A DNA stretch of 64,000 nucleotides from an uncultured Comamonas sp. (GCA_947306475.1 CAMZGS010000002.1:240611-304610); one strand, 5' to 3'. Positions 35,337-46,081 are shown, numbered from the stretch's first letter. The notes: a model not told the origin generated them from the sequence alone. Made by a program: numbers and translations.

Positions 35337-36233
35337 ATGGCCATCTCCGTGCGTGGGGTGCACAAGCATTACGGTGCGGTGCGCGCCGTCGATGGCGTGG
35401 ACCTTGATATCCCACAGGGACAGGTGGTAGGCCTGATTGGTCACAACGGCGCTGGCAAGAGCACCCTCTTCAAGATGATGCTGGGCCTGGAAAAACCCAC
35501 GGCCGGCAGCATCCGGGTGGCGGGTGCCGATGTGTCGGGCCGTGGCTTTCGGGCCGTGCGGCGCCAGCTGGGCTATCTGCCGGAAAACGTCGTGCTGTAC
35601 GACAACCTCTCCGGCCTGGAAACCCTGCACTTCTTTGCCCGCCTGAAGGGCGCCCCCCTGCAACAGTGCGTGCCCCTGCTGGAGCGTGTGGGGCTGGCCC
35701 ATGCGGGCCGGCGTGCCGTGCGTGAGTATTCCAAGGGCATGCGCCAGCGCTTGGGCTTTGCCCAGGCCTTGCTGGGCCAGCCGCGGGTTCTGTTTCTGGA
35801 CGAGCCCACCAATGGCCTTGACCCCCAGGCGATCCGCGACTTCTACGCCACGTTGCACGAGCTGCGCAGCAGCGGGGTGACGATCGTCATCACTTCGCAC
35901 ATCCTGGCGGAGTTGCAGGAGCGCGTGGACAGCCTGGCCATTCTGGCAGCGGGCAAGTTGCAGGCTCAGGGTAGCTTGCAGCGGTTGCGCGAGGACACGG
36001 GCCTGCCGCTGGTCGTGGAGATCGATGTGCCGCCGTGGCAGCACGATGCCGCCAGGCAGGCATTGCAGGCGGTGGTGGCCCACCCCCTGGAGTCCACGGC
36101 CACAGGGTTGCGCCTGGAGTGCCAGCGTGAGCAAAAAATGCTGGTGCTGGCAACGCTGGCACCCCTGGCTGTGCACGATGTGCGTCTGCTGGAGCCTTCG
36201 CTGGAAGACATGTTTCTGGGCTTTTCCGCCTGA
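35337..36233 (+). CDS. nosF: NosF, ABC transporter ATP-binding protein
   Basis: A 298-residue ABC ATPase: Walker A GHNGAGKST, signature YSKGMRQRLGFAQAL, Walker B VLFLDEPTNGLDP, and the H-loop TSHIL. It pairs with NosY to power NosD-dependent maturation of the NosZ copper centre. AAGGAG at 35326-35331 sits five bases before ATG 35337. The same frame stays open far upstream inside nosD, but that region is the out-of-frame shadow of nosD. nosD ends 22 bp upstream. Confidence 0.95.
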   Translation: MAISVRGVHKHYGAVRAVDGVDLDIPQGQVVGLIGHNGAGKSTLFKMMLGLEKPTAGSIRVAGADVSGRGFRAVRRQLGYLPENVVLYDNLSGLETLHFFARLKGAPLQQCVPLLERVGLAHAGRRAVREYSKGMRQRLGFAQALLGQPRVLFLDEPTNGLDPQAIRDFYATLHELRSSGVTIVITSHILAELQERVDSLAILAAGKLQAQGSLQRLREDTGLPLVVEIDVPPWQHDAARQALQAVVAHPLESTATGLRLECQREQKMLVLATLAPLAVHDVRLLEPSLEDMFLGFSA

Positions 36234-36284
36234 GTGTGTGCCCCGTGGCAGCACCCGAGGCGCAATTTCTACGAGTTTTTCTGC

Positions 36285-37100
36285 ATGGAATTCACCCCCA
36301 TTCTGACCGTCGCCACCAAAGAGTTTCGCGACCGCATCCGTAACCGCTGGGTTCTGGCCGTGGCCCTGGTGTTCACGGTGTTTTCCCTGGTCATTGCCTA
36401 CTTTGGCAGCGCCCAACAGGGCGTGGTGGGCTTTCGCTCCATTGAGGTGACCATCGCCAGCCTGGTGAGTCTGGTGATTTACCTGATCCCCCTGATTGCC
36501 CTGTTGCTGGGCTTCGATGCCATCGTGGGCGAGCGCGAGCGCGGTTCGCTGGGCCTGCTGCTGTCGCTGCCGATCACGCGCCTGGAACTGCTGCTGGGCA
36601 AATACCTGGGGCTGGCTCTGGCGTTGTCCCTGTCCACGCTGGCAGGGTTTGGCATGGTGGCCGTGCTGCTGTGGCGGCATATGAATACGCGGGCGCTGTT
36701 CCACTACGCAGGCTTCATGTTCAGCTCGGTGCTGCTGGGGCTGGCGTTTCTGAGCCTGGCGGTGCTGCTGTCGGTGCTGGCGCGCGAGCGCACCCGTGCC
36801 TCCGGCATGGCCATCGCGGCGTGGTTTTTCTTCGTGCTGGTGTTTGACCTGGTGCTGCTGGGCGTGCTGGTGGCCACAGGCGGCCAGTTCGCCAGCGATG
36901 CGTTTGCCTGGCTGCTGCTGCTCAACCCCGCCGATGTCTTTCGCATCCTGAATGTGTTCTCCCTGGAGGATGTGCGTACGCTGTACGGACTCTCCAGCGT
37001 CGTGCCCGCCTCGCTGGGCAATCCAATCACCATGGGCGCTGTCATGCTGGGCTGGATCGTGCTGCCCCTGGCGCTGGCCAACTGGAGGTTCAAGCCATGA
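36285..37100 (+). CDS. nosY: NosY, ABC transporter membrane subunit
   Basis: A 271-residue integral membrane protein of the ABC-2 type with about six hydrophobic helices and the family start VATKEFRDRIRNRWVLAV. FDAIVGERERGSLGLLLSLP is the conserved coupling segment. It forms the membrane channel for NosF. The ATG at 36285 gives the family N-terminus; the open frame upstream to 36234 adds a non-conserved piece. The stop overlaps the nosL start, so translation is coupled. Confidence 0.94.
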   Translation: MEFTPILTVATKEFRDRIRNRWVLAVALVFTVFSLVIAYFGSAQQGVVGFRSIEVTIASLVSLVIYLIPLIALLLGFDAIVGERERGSLGLLLSLPITRLELLLGKYLGLALALSLSTLAGFGMVAVLLWRHMNTRALFHYAGFMFSSVLLGLAFLSLAVLLSVLARERTRASGMAIAAWFFFVLVFDLVLLGVLVATGGQFASDAFAWLLLLNPADVFRILNVFSLEDVRTLYGLSSVVPASLGNPITMGAVMLGWIVLPLALANWRFKP

Positions 37101-37639
37101 TGTTTTCCCGACTTTCCGTACGTCGATCTGCCTTGGTGGTGGCGCTGTCCACCACGCTGCTGGGTTTGGGGGCTTGCAGCGACGAGGCTGCAAGACAGCA
37201 ATCCCTGGTGCCGCTGGAAATCGACCGCTCCACAGCGTGCGAGCTCGACGGCATGCTGCTGGCCGATTACCCTGGCCCCAAGGCACAGGTGTTCTACGCC
37301 GGCCAGGAGCGCCCCGTGTTCTTCTGCGACACCGTGGAGCTGTTCAACACCCTGCTGCAGGGGGAGCAGGTGCGGGCTGTGCGCGCGGTGTACGTGCAGG
37401 ACATGGGGCAGGCGGCGTGGGATGAGCCGCAGGGCCACTGGATCGATGCCAAAACCGCCTTCTATGTGGTGGGCAGCAAGCGCCATGGCTCCATGGGCCC
37501 CACTTTTGCCAGCTTTGCCCAGAAGGCAGATGCCGAGAAGTTCGCCGCCGAGTTCGGCGGCCGGGTACTGCCATACGACGGCATTCAGCCGGATATGGCC
37601 GATCTGAGCGGCGGCGCATTGCACGACACGCGCATGTAG
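37097..37639 (+). CDS. nosL: NosL, copper-binding lipoprotein
   Basis: A 180-residue lipoprotein (lipobox LLGLGAC) of the NosL family. The expected copper site is CELDGM rather than the usual CPxCGM, so one cysteine of the common motif is absent. Other family signs are PGPKAQVFY, PVFFCDTVELFNTLL and a GSMGPTFASFAQ motif near the end. NosL hands Cu(I) to apo-NosZ in the periplasm. The ATG overlaps the nosY stop (ATGATG). Confidence 0.92.
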   Translation: MMFSRLSVRRSALVVALSTTLLGLGACSDEAARQQSLVPLEIDRSTACELDGMLLADYPGPKAQVFYAGQERPVFFCDTVELFNTLLQGEQVRAVRAVYVQDMGQAAWDEPQGHWIDAKTAFYVVGSKRHGSMGPTFASFAQKADAEKFAAEFGGRVLPYDGIQPDMADLSGGALHDTRM

Positions 37640-37676
37640 CCATTCGCAGCACCGGAAGCAAGCCTCCTCTCACACC

Positions 37677-38327
37677 ATGCAGGCACCACAGCCCTCTGCT
37701 TCGACCACCACGGCGTCGCTGCGTCGGCGCAGCGCGCTGGGTGCTTTGGTATTCATAGCTGTAGGCGCTTGTGGGGCTTGGGGTTGGAGGCAATTTGATG
37801 CCAAACCATCGTCGCAGGAGCTACCGCTGGACGATGTGTGCATCGACGCACCGAGTGTGCCTTACGACCCCGCCTCCGGGCTGGCTCTGACCGATGCCCG
37901 CCCGGTGCCTGCCCAAGCACGCTGCCCTGTGTGCGGGATGTATCCGGCGCGCGCGCCGCAGTGGGCAGCGCAACTCATCTTTACCGATGGGGCAGCCCAT
38001 TTCTTTGACTCGCCCTTGTCGCTGTTTCTGTTTCTGCAGGACGTGGCGCGCTACAGCCCCGCTCGCACCAGCCAGGACATTGCCCGCATGTACGTTTCTG
38101 ACAGTGCCCAGCCGGATGCAGGGCGCTGGCTGGAGGCCACGTCGGCCTGGTACGTGCATGGTTCGGACGCCAAGGGGCCGATGCGCACGGGCAACCTGCC
38201 TGCCTGGAGCACACAGGCCGCAGCAGCGGACTTCGCCCGGCGGCGTGGCGGTGTGGTGCTGACGTTTGCGCAGATTGATGCCAGGGTGTTGGCTTCCCTG
38301 GGGCCGCTAAACCGGCACGAGCACTAG
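37677..38327 (+). CDS. Second NosL-like protein, membrane-anchored
   Basis: A 216-residue protein with an N-terminal Arg-rich stretch and one membrane helix (ALGALVFIAVGACGAWGW), then a NosL domain that has the full CPVCGMYPA copper motif missing from the upstream NosL, plus AAHFFDSPLSLFLFLQDV and FARRRGGVVLTF. It probably serves the same copper delivery pathway from an inner-membrane anchor or as a lipoprotein. It starts 37 bp after nosL. Part of its membrane helix is encoded by a copy of the dispersed 16-bp repeat (37755-37770). Confidence 0.85.
   Translation: MQAPQPSASTTTASLRRRSALGALVFIAVGACGAWGWRQFDAKPSSQELPLDDVCIDAPSVPYDPASGLALTDARPVPAQARCPVCGMYPARAPQWAAQLIFTDGAAHFFDSPLSLFLFLQDVARYSPARTSQDIARMYVSDSAQPDAGRWLEATSAWYVHGSDAKGPMRTGNLPAWSTQAAAADFARRRGGVVLTFAQIDARVLASLGPLNRHEH
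37755..37770 (+). repeat. Dispersed 16-bp repeat, copy 2, inside a NosL-like gene
   Basis: atagctgtaggcgctt, in frame within the codons of the N-terminal hydrophobic segment of the second NosL-like protein. Confidence 0.65.
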
Positions 38328-38491
38328 GCATGACCAGCGGCACGTGCGTTCCAAAACAACAGTTGTGCCTTTTGACGCAGGTGCTCAAAAAAATTTCTAT
38401 CGTCATGCGACGGTTATTGTTGGTAGGGGGCCAGGTTCGGTGGCATGATTTGCTGCATTGCAAAAAATCTCTTTTTTCGTAAGAAAGTGTT

Positions 38492-40705
38492 ATGTTCGAT
38501 GCGCTGCTAGCACAGGAACTGCTGGGAGAGGATGCTGCCTCTGCCTCCTTGGCGCGTCTTCTGCGTGAGCAGCAGTCTTTACTTTCCAGTGCCGATATCG
38601 GCGTCGTTTTCATCCGGCAGCGCGCGGTGGTGCGTTGCAACGAGCGCTTTGCGCAGCTGCTGGGCTATGCCAGTGCCGAGGATGTGCAGGGGCTTTCCAG
38701 CCAGGCGCTGCACCCCAGCAAGGAGGATTTCCGCTCCCTGGGGCGCGAGGCGTATCCCACCTTGTCGCGTGGCGATACCTATCGCTGCGAGCGTCGGCTG
38801 CGCCGGCGCGATGGCACCATGTTCTGGGCTAGCCTGACGGGCAAGCTCATTCACCCCGGGAATACGGCAGAAGGCTCCATCTGGACGCTGGACGACATCG
38901 ATGCCCAGGTGCGCATGCGCTCCGAGCTGGACGCCATCCAGCAAGAGACGCAGTCGCTGCTGGACAACGCCATGGTGGGCATTGTCTTTTTGCAGGGGCA
39001 GCACGTGCAGCGCTGCAACCGCCACTTCGAGCTGATGCTGGGCTATGCGCCAGGGGAGTTGCAGGGCAGCCACGCTCGCAACTGGTTCTGCACCGACCAG
39101 GAGTGGCAAAGCGAGACCGCGCGTAGCGCCCTGGTTCTGAAGGCCGGTCATGTGTTTGCCGGCGAGTCCACGCTGCGCAGCAAGGATGGAGGCACCGTCA
39201 TCTGCGAAGTGCGCGCCAAGGCACTGGGCAAGGGCGCCTCGGTCTGGATTCTGATGGACATCACCGAGCGCAAGCGCACCCAGGAGGCACTGCGCAAGGC
39301 CCATCAGGAGCTGGAAAACCTGGTGCGTGATCGCACCCATGCCTTGCAGATGGCCACCAAGGATCTGGATCGGGAGATCCGGGGCCGCAAGTACGACCGC
39401 GAGCGCATCTACTGGCTGGCCCATTACGACTCCCTGACGGGCCTGCCCAACCGCACCCTGCTGGCACAGCGCAGTCGGCAGGCCATACGCTCGGCGCAGG
39501 AAAGCAGTGCGCCCCTGGCGGTGCTGTTTCTGGACTTGGACCACTTCAAGCACATCAACGACTCCCTGGGGCATCGCGTCGGCGACAGTCTGCTGGTGCT
39601 GATTGCCCAGCGTTTGCTGGCGACGGTGCGGGAGTACGACACCGTGGCCCGCCTGGGCGGCGATGAGTTCGTGCTCCTGCTGCCTGGGGCCAACGCCCGT
39701 GGCGCCGAGCGCGTGGCGGGCAAGGTGGCCCAGGCGTTCGAGCGCCCCTTCCAGGTCGGCCCGCATGAGCTGACGTTGGCCTGCTCGGTGGGGGTGGCGC
39801 TGTATCCCCACGATGGGGCCGACTTCGAGGCGCTGGTGCAGTCCGCCGACATGGCCATGTACGGCGCCAAGCGGGAAGGGCGCAACACCTACCGCTTCTT
39901 CACCTCCAGGATGCAGGCCCAGTCCATGCGTGCCCTGGAGCTGGAAAACGCCCTGCGCCGCGCGCTTGATCGCCAGCAGCTGAGCCTGCACTACCAGCCG
40001 CAGGTGGATGCCGTCACTGGCAAGGTGCTCGGGGTGGAGGCCCTGCTGCGCTGGCACCACCCCCAGCTGGGCGAGATTTCGCCGGCGGAATTCATCCCCG
40101 TGGCGGAAAGCAGTGGGTTGATCTGGCCCATTGGGGAATGGGTGCTGCAGACCGCCGCGCACCAGCTCAAGCAGTGGCGCAACAAGGGCCTGTTGCAGTT
40201 GACCATGGCGGTGAACCTGTCGGCGCGCCAATTCCATCAGCCGCAATTGCCGGAGGTGGTGCGCCGCGTGTTGCAGCACATTGATGTGCCTGCCGAAAAC
40301 TTCGAGCTGGAGCTGACCGAGAGCATGGCCATGAGCGATGCGCACTCGGCGCTGGCCGCCCTGCAACAGCTGCGCGATCTGGGGGTCAAGATCTCCATCG
40401 ACGACTTTGGCACCGGCTACTCATCGCTGGCCCAGCTCAAGCGCTTTCCCAGCTACAAGCTCAAGATCGACCAGTCCTTCGTGCGCGATCTCGACAAGGG
40501 CGAGGCCGACAAGGCCATGGTCAATGCCATGGTGCGCATGGCCCAGGCCATGGGGCTGCGCATCACCGCCGAGGGCGTGGAAACCGAGGCACAGCTGGAG
40601 TTTCTGCGCGCACTGGGCTGCGATGAAGCGCAGGGCTACTACTTCAGCCGCCCCAAACCTGCGGCGGAGATCGAAGGCTTTCTGCTGCAACGCCGCCCCG
40701 ACTGA
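38492..40705 (+). CDS. PAS-PAS-GGDEF-EAL cyclic-di-GMP signalling protein
   Basis: A 737-residue cytoplasmic protein. Two PAS domains (~25-150 and ~155-260; DITERKRTQEAL closes the second) are followed by a coiled coil (~265-310), a GGDEF domain with intact RLGGDEFVLLL near residue 388, and an EAL domain with EALLRW (~515), NLSARQF, ELTES, IDDFGTGYSSL, KIDQSFV and EGVETEAQ. All catalytic residues of both domains appear present, so it could make and break c-di-GMP. No membrane segment is seen; the PAS domains may bind haem or flavin. It is separate from the nos unit by 164 bp and seems to have its own promoter. Confidence 0.95.
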   Translation: MFDALLAQELLGEDAASASLARLLREQQSLLSSADIGVVFIRQRAVVRCNERFAQLLGYASAEDVQGLSSQALHPSKEDFRSLGREAYPTLSRGDTYRCERRLRRRDGTMFWASLTGKLIHPGNTAEGSIWTLDDIDAQVRMRSELDAIQQETQSLLDNAMVGIVFLQGQHVQRCNRHFELMLGYAPGELQGSHARNWFCTDQEWQSETARSALVLKAGHVFAGESTLRSKDGGTVICEVRAKALGKGASVWILMDITERKRTQEALRKAHQELENLVRDRTHALQMATKDLDREIRGRKYDRERIYWLAHYDSLTGLPNRTLLAQRSRQAIRSAQESSAPLAVLFLDLDHFKHINDSLGHRVGDSLLVLIAQRLLATVREYDTVARLGGDEFVLLLPGANARGAERVAGKVAQAFERPFQVGPHELTLACSVGVALYPHDGADFEALVQSADMAMYGAKREGRNTYRFFTSRMQAQSMRALELENALRRALDRQQLSLHYQPQVDAVTGKVLGVEALLRWHHPQLGEISPAEFIPVAESSGLIWPIGEWVLQTAAHQLKQWRNKGLLQLTMAVNLSARQFHQPQLPEVVRRVLQHIDVPAENFELELTESMAMSDAHSALAALQQLRDLGVKISIDDFGTGYSSLAQLKRFPSYKLKIDQSFVRDLDKGEADKAMVNAMVRMAQAMGLRITAEGVETEAQLEFLRALGCDEAQGYYFSRPKPAAEIEGFLLQRRPD

Positions 40706-40861
40706 GGGGCGCTGGCATGCTTGCAGGTGTCGGGCCCCTCTGCTGCGGGTGCGGCCCGAGGCCCGTAAAATGCAGGGCTTCCCCCAATGCTGCACCTGGG
40801 GCCGGGCTGCCGCCCGGCCCCAGGGTGTTTTCACCCGCCTCACCTCTCCATAGGCCGCCTT

Positions 40862-43800
40862 GTGACTTTGCATCTGACACAGTTTGAGGGCTCGAACGCC
40901 CTGAGCTCGTTTCGCACCCAACAGCTTCTGAGCGACTTGGTCGCCATCCATCCCAAGATCACGGGCATTGACGCCCGATTCGTGCATCTGGTCGCCACCG
41001 AGGCCGCTCCGAGCGCTGAACAATCGCAGCGTCTGGCGGCCTTGCTCACCTATGGCGATCCCTATGAAGGCCCTGCCGACGGTGTGGCGCTGGTGGTCAC
41101 GCCGCGCGTGGGCACGATTTCGCCCTGGGCTTCCAAGGCCACGGACATTGCGCGCAACTGCGGGCTGGATGTGTTCCGCGTGGAGCGCATCACCGAATAC
41201 CGTATCACCCTCAAGTCCGGCCTGCTGGGCGGCACGCCCGAGCTGAGCGCCGGGCAGCTGGGCCAGATTGCTGCGCTGCTGCACGACCGCATGACCGAGT
41301 CGGTGTTCGCCACCCGTGCCGAAGCCGAGCAGCTGTTCTCCACGCTGGCCGCACAGCCCATGGAATTTGTGGATGTGCTCGGCGGCGGCCGCGCTGCGCT
41401 GGAAACGGCGAACAGGCAGTGGGGCCTGGCGCTGGCGGACGATGAGATCGACTACCTCGTCACCGCCTTCACGGGCCTGGGCCGCAACCCCTCGGACGTG
41501 GAGCTGATGATGTTCGCGCAGGCCAACTCCGAGCACTGCCGCCACAAGATCTTCAACGCCAACTTCATCATCGACGGCGTGCCGCAGGACAAGTCGCTGT
41601 TCGGCATGATCCGCAACACCGAGGCGGTCTCGCCCCAGCACACCATCGTGGCCTATGCCGACAACGCCTCCATCATGGAAGGTCACGAGGTCGAGCGTTT
41701 TGTAGCGAAATTCGACGCCAAGGCAGATGCAGCAAGCGCTCCCAGCTATCAAAAGCAGACTGCCATCAACCATGTGCTGATGAAGGTGGAAACGCACAAC
41801 CACCCCACCGCCATCTCGCCTTTCCCCGGTGCCTCGACCGGCGCCGGCGGTGAAATCCGCGACGAAGGCGCCACCGGCCGTGGCTCCAAGCCCAAGGCCG
41901 GTCTGACCGGCTTCACCGTCTCCAAGCTCTGGGGCAGCGAAGTGGGCAAGCCCGAGCACATTGCCAGCCCGCTGCAGATCATGATCGAAGGCCCGCTGGG
42001 TGGCGCGGCGTTCAACAACGAGTTTGGCCGTCCCAATCTGACGGGTTACTTCCGTGAGTATGAGCAGCAAGTCGGTGACATTACCCGTGGTTACCACAAG
42101 CCCATCATGATCGCCGGTGGTCTGGGCGTGATCGATGCCGATCAGACCAAGAAAATCGAATTCCCCGCAGGCACGCTGCTGATCCAGCTGGGCGGCCCTG
42201 GCATGCGTATTGGCATGGGCGGCGGTGCGGCCAGCTCCATGGCCACCGGCACCAATGCGGCCGAGCTGGACTTTGACTCCGTGCAGCGCGGCAACCCCGA
42301 AATCGAGCGCCGTGCGCAGGAAGTCATCAACCACTGCTGGGCGCAGGGCGACAAGAACCCCATTCTGGCCATCCACGACGTGGGTGCAGGTGGTCTGTCC
42401 AATGCCTTCCCTGAGCTGACCAACGACGCAGGCCGTGGCGCGCGCTTTGACCTGCGCAAGATCAAGCTCGAAGAGTCGGGCCTGTCGCCCAGGGAAATCT
42501 GGTCCAACGAATCGCAGGAGCGCTATGTGCTGGCGATCGCGCCCGAGTCGCTGGAGCAGTTCACGGCGTTTTGCGAGCGCGAGCGCTGCCCGTTTGCCGT
42601 GATTGGCGTGGCGACCAACGAGCGCCAGCTGATCCTCGAAGACACGGCCGTGGCCGAGGGCGAGCAGAAGTACCCCGTGAACATGCCCATGGATGTGCTG
42701 CTGGGCAAGCCGCCGAAGATGACCAAGGACGTGACCACCGTGCAGCGCGCGCTGCCGGCCATGGACCTGACCGGCCTGCCGCTGGAAAAGGCCGTGATCG
42801 AGGTGCTGGCGCACCCCACGGTGGCGTCCAAGCGCTTCCTGATCACCATTGGCGACCGCGCCGTGGGGGGGCTGACGCACCGCGACCAGATGGTCGGCCC
42901 CTGGCAGGTGCCGGTGGCGGACGTGGCCGTGACGCTGGCCGACTTCCAGGGCTTCAAGGGCGAAGCCATGGCCATGGGCGAGCGCACGCCGCTGGCGGCG
43001 ATCAACGCGCCTGCCTCGGGCCGCATGGCCGTGGCCGAGGCCATCACCAACATGCTGGCTGCGCCGATCGAGCTGCCCAGGGTCAAGCTCTCCGCCAACT
43101 GGATGGCTGCCTGTGGTGAACCCGGTGAAGACGCCGATCTGTACGCCACCGTCAAGGCCGTGGGCATGGAGCTGTGCCCGGCGCTGAACATCTCCATCCC
43201 CGTGGGCAAGGACTCCCTGTCCATGCGCACGCAGTGGACCGAAAACGGCGAAGTGAAGAAGGTGACTTCGCCCGTGAGCCTGATCATCACCGGCTTTGCC
43301 GCGATCGACGACGTGCGCGGCACGCTGACGCCGCAGCTGGATGCCAGCGTGGAAGATTCCTCGCTGGTGCTGATCGACCTGGGCCGCGGCAAGATGCGCA
43401 TGGGCGGCTCCATCCTCGGTCAGGTGCTGAACCAGTCCGGCAACGAGACGCCGGACCTCGACGATCCCAAGGACCTGATTGCGCTGGTCAATGCCGTGAA
43501 CGAGCTGCGTGCCCAGGGCAAGATCCTGGCCTACCACGACCGTGGTGACGGCGGCCTGCTGGCCACCGTGGCCGAGATGGCCTTTGCCGGCCATGTGGGC
43601 GTGGCGCTGAATGTGGACATGCTGATCACCGAGGGCGACGGCATCACCGACGGCCGCATGGACTCGGGCGAAGGCAAGAACTGGGGCCAGCAGGTGGCAG
43701 CCCGCCGCGAAGAGCTGACGCTGCGCGCGCTGTTCAACGAAGAGCTGGGCGCGGTGCTGCAGATCCGCACCGAAGACCGCACGGACGTCATGAACGTGCT

Positions 43801-44884
43801 GCGCAAGCACGGCCTGATCCTGTGCAGCCACATCATCGGCAAGACCCGTCCTGCCTCGTCGCCCATCGACGCCGGCAAGGGCGAGCTGCAGGTCTGGCGC
43901 GATGCGAACAAGGTGTTTGGTGCATCCCTGTCCGACCTGCACCAGGTCTGGGACGCCGTGAGCTGGAAGATCTGCCAGCAGCGCGACAACCCGGTCTGCG
44001 CCGACAGCGAACACGCGGCTGCGGGCGAGCCGAACGACCCCGGCATGCACGTGCACCTGACGTTCGATCCGCAAGACAACGTGGCTGCGCCATTCCTGAA
44101 CGTGGGTGCCAAGCCCCGCGTGGCCGTGCTGCGCGAGCAGGGCGTGAACTCGCACGTCGAAATGGCCTATGCCTTCACCGAAGCCGGTTTTGAAGCCGTG
44201 GACGTGCACATGACCGACCTGCAGTCGGGCCGCGCACAGCTCAAGGACTTTGCCGGTGTGGTGGCCTGCGGCGGCTTCAGCTACGGCGACACGCTGGGTG
44301 CCGGCATCGGCTGGGCACGTTCGATCACCTTCAACGAGCGCCTGTCCGAGCAGTTCCAGGCCTTCTTTGGCCGTGGCGACACCTTCGGTCTGGGCGTGTG
44401 CAATGGCTGCCAGATGTTTGCCGAGCTGGCCGACATCATCCCCGGCGCACAGGACTGGCCACGCTTTACGCAAAACCAGAGCAACCGCTTTGAAGCGCGT
44501 CTGTCCATGGTGGAAGTGCTGGATTCGCCTTCCATCTTCCTGCAGGGCATGGCTGGTTCCCGTCTGCCGATTGCCGTGGCGCACGGTGAGGGCTATGCCA
44601 ACTTCAAGTTCCGTGGCAATGCCGACCAGGTGCTGCGCGCCATGCGCTACGTGGACAACCACGGCAACGCGACCGAGCAGTACCCGTTCAACCCGAACGG
44701 CTCGCCCGGTGGTCTGACCGCCGTGACCACGGCCGATGGCCGCTTCACCGCCATGATGCCGCACCCCGAGCGTGTGTTCCGCAACATCCAGATGAGCTGG
44801 GTCGATTACGACAAGGCGGGCGGCAAGTCCGAGTTCAGCCCCTGGATGCGGGTGTGGCGCAATGCTCGCAAGTGGCTGGGCTAA
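40862..44884 (+). CDS. purL: Phosphoribosylformylglycinamidine synthase (large PurL)
   Basis: A 1340-residue enzyme for the fourth step of purine synthesis (FGAR to FGAM, using glutamine and ATP). The synthetase part has [28 protein letters not shown] and GGGAASSM; the C-terminal glutamine amidotransferase has [12 protein letters not shown] (nucleophile Cys1180), [10 protein letters not shown] and [10 protein letters not shown]. The start is GTG 40862, giving the family N-terminus [10 protein letters not shown]; an ATG at 40787 adds a non-conserved stretch. A reverse copy of the dispersed 16-bp repeat is embedded at 41734-41749. Confidence 0.97.
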   Translation: MTLHLTQFEGSNALSSFRTQQLLSDLVAIHPKITGIDARFVHLVATEAAPSAEQSQRLAALLTYGDPYEGPADGVALVVTPRVGTISPWASKATDIARNCGLDVFRVERITEYRITLKSGLLGGTPELSAGQLGQIAALLHDRMTESVFATRAEAEQLFSTLAAQPMEFVDVLGGGRAALETANRQWGLALADDEIDYLVTAFTGLGRNPSDVELMMFAQANSEHCRHKIFNANFIIDGVPQDKSLFGMIRNTEAVSPQHTIVAYADNASIMEGHEVERFVAKFDAKADAASAPSYQKQTAINHVLMKVETHNHPTAISPFPGASTGAGGEIRDEGATGRGSKPKAGLTGFTVSKLWGSEVGKPEHIASPLQIMIEGPLGGAAFNNEFGRPNLTGYFREYEQQVGDITRGYHKPIMIAGGLGVIDADQTKKIEFPAGTLLIQLGGPGMRIGMGGGAASSMATGTNAAELDFDSVQRGNPEIERRAQEVINHCWAQGDKNPILAIHDVGAGGLSNAFPELTNDAGRGARFDLRKIKLEESGLSPREIWSNESQERYVLAIAPESLEQFTAFCERERCPFAVIGVATNERQLILEDTAVAEGEQKYPVNMPMDVLLGKPPKMTKDVTTVQRALPAMDLTGLPLEKAVIEVLAHPTVASKRFLITIGDRAVGGLTHRDQMVGPWQVPVADVAVTLADFQGFKGEAMAMGERTPLAAINAPASGRMAVAEAITNMLAAPIELPRVKLSANWMAACGEPGEDADLYATVKAVGMELCPALNISIPVGKDSLSMRTQWTENGEVKKVTSPVSLIITGFAAIDDVRGTLTPQLDASVEDSSLVLIDLGRGKMRMGGSILGQVLNQSGNETPDLDDPKDLIALVNAVNELRAQGKILAYHDRGDGGLLATVAEMAFAGHVGVALNVDMLITEGDGITDGRMDSGEGKNWGQQVAARREELTLRALFNEELGAVLQIRTEDRTDVMNVLRKHGLILCSHIIGKTRPASSPIDAGKGELQVWRDANKVFGASLSDLHQVWDAVSWKICQQRDNPVCADSEHAAAGEPNDPGMHVHLTFDPQDNVAAPFLNVGAKPRVAVLREQGVNSHVEMAYAFTEAGFEAVDVHMTDLQSGRAQLKDFAGVVACGGFSYGDTLGAGIGWARSITFNERLSEQFQAFFGRGDTFGLGVCNGCQMFAELADIIPGAQDWPRFTQNQSNRFEARLSMVEVLDSPSIFLQGMAGSRLPIAVAHGEGYANFKFRGNADQVLRAMRYVDNHGNATEQYPFNPNGSPGGLTAVTTADGRFTAMMPHPERVFRNIQMSWVDYDKAGGKSEFSPWMRVWRNARKWLG
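41734..41749 (-). repeat. Dispersed 16-bp repeat, copy 3, inside purL
   Basis: Reverse complement reads atagctgggagcgctt. It encodes part of [12 protein letters not shown], just before the highly conserved [11 protein letters not shown] segment, where PurL proteins vary in length. Confidence 0.65.
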
Positions 44885-44915
44885 AACGGCTGGCTGTTTA
44901 GGCTGATACAAAAAG

Positions 44916-44958
44916 ATAGCTTCCAACGCTTGCTGGGTGGGCGTTGGAGGCTTTTTTT
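44916..44958 (+). terminator. purL terminator built on a dispersed repeat (copy 4)
   Basis: Stem gcttccaacgc (44919-44929) with gcgttggaggc (44941-44951), one mismatch, followed by seven T (44952-44958). The left arm overlaps repeat copy 4, atagcttccaacgctt (44916-44931). Confidence 0.85.
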
Positions 44959-45047
44959 AATGCCGAAATTTGGTACGGCAAGTGGTCCCGCGGAAGCGCT
45001 GTGTCAGACTTGCGGCCCCAGGAAACCATTCCAGAAAGGTGATGCAG

Positions 45048-46058
45048 ATGGCAAGTGCCGGGCTGTTGATGCTGATCGATGACATTGCCACGTTGCTCGA
45101 CGATGTGGCGCTCATGACCAAGGTGGCGGCACGCAAGTCGGCAGCGATGGCCGATGACGTGGGGGTGATGGGCAAGGTCGCCATGCAAAAGACAGCCGGT
45201 GTGCTGGGGGACGATCTGGCACTGAATGCCGAGCAGGTGGCGGGAGTGAAGTCCAACCGGGAACTGCCGGTGGTCTGGGCCGTGGCCAAGGGTTCACTGT
45301 TCAACAAGGTGGCGCTGGTGCCGGCGTTCCTGCTCATCAGCGCCTTCGTGCCCTGGCTGATTACGCCGCTGTTGATGGTGGGTGGCGCTTTCCTGTGTTT
45401 TGAGGGGGTGGAGAAGATCCTGCACTCCCTGCACAGGAAGTCTGCCGAGCACGATTTGCTGCAGGATGCCGAAGCTGCCCAGGGGCAGGGCGTGGCGCAG
45501 TCTTCGGTGCTGGGCGCGCGCGAGGCAGGGCTGGATCCGGCGCTCTATGAAAAGCAAAAGGTGCGTGGTGCCATCCGCACGGATTTCATTCTGTCGGCAG
45601 AGATTTTGGCGATTGCGCTGAGCACCGTTGCCGACAAGCCATTGAGCATGCAGGTGGCGGTGCTGGCGGTGGTGGCCGTGGCCATCACGGTGCTGGTTTA
45701 CGGCGTGGTCGCGTGCATTGTGCGCATGGACGATGTGGCCTGGTGGCTGATGCGCAAGCCCAGCACACTGGCCCAGTCGTTGGGTCGTGGGTTGATTGCC
45801 TTGACGCCCTGGCTGATGAAGGCCTTGTCGGTGGTCGGAACGGCGGCCATGTTCCTGGTGGGGGGCAGCCTGCTGGTGCACGGCATGGCACCGCTGCAGG
45901 CCTGGGTGGATGCCGTACTGCTGCCCCGGAGTGGGCTGGTGGCAGCGTTGGCGCCCGTGCTGGTGCACGTCGTCACGGGCGCTGCGGTGGGGGCAGTGGT
46001 GGTGCTGGTGGTGGAGGGCTTCAAGCGTGCGCGTGACCCCTCGGCGCAGAAGGTGTAG
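45048..46058 (+). CDS. DUF808 family inner-membrane protein (YedI-like)
   Basis: A 336-residue protein starting ASAGLLMLIDDIATLLDDVA, the signature of the DUF808/YedI family. It has several hydrophobic helices (VALVPAFLLISAFVPWLITP, a pair near 185-225 and more to the end), so it is an inner-membrane protein of unknown function. KVAARKSAAMADDVGVMG is also conserved. AAAGG lies ten bases before ATG 45048; ATG 45042 is also possible. It stands alone between two terminators. Confidence 0.9.
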   Translation: MASAGLLMLIDDIATLLDDVALMTKVAARKSAAMADDVGVMGKVAMQKTAGVLGDDLALNAEQVAGVKSNRELPVVWAVAKGSLFNKVALVPAFLLISAFVPWLITPLLMVGGAFLCFEGVEKILHSLHRKSAEHDLLQDAEAAQGQGVAQSSVLGAREAGLDPALYEKQKVRGAIRTDFILSAEILAIALSTVADKPLSMQVAVLAVVAVAITVLVYGVVACIVRMDDVAWWLMRKPSTLAQSLGRGLIALTPWLMKALSVVGTAAMFLVGGSLLVHGMAPLQAWVDAVLLPRSGLVAALAPVLVHVVTGAAVGAVVVLVVEGFKRARDPSAQKV

Positions 46059-46081
46059 TGTTGGCTGCTGCTTTTAAAAAC

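Noticed and set aside
40421..44926. A 1501-codon open frame on the minus strand opposite purL
   Set aside because: It mirrors purL and arises from GC-rich third positions; the protein is His/Gly/Val-rich with no domain logic, while purL is unambiguous.
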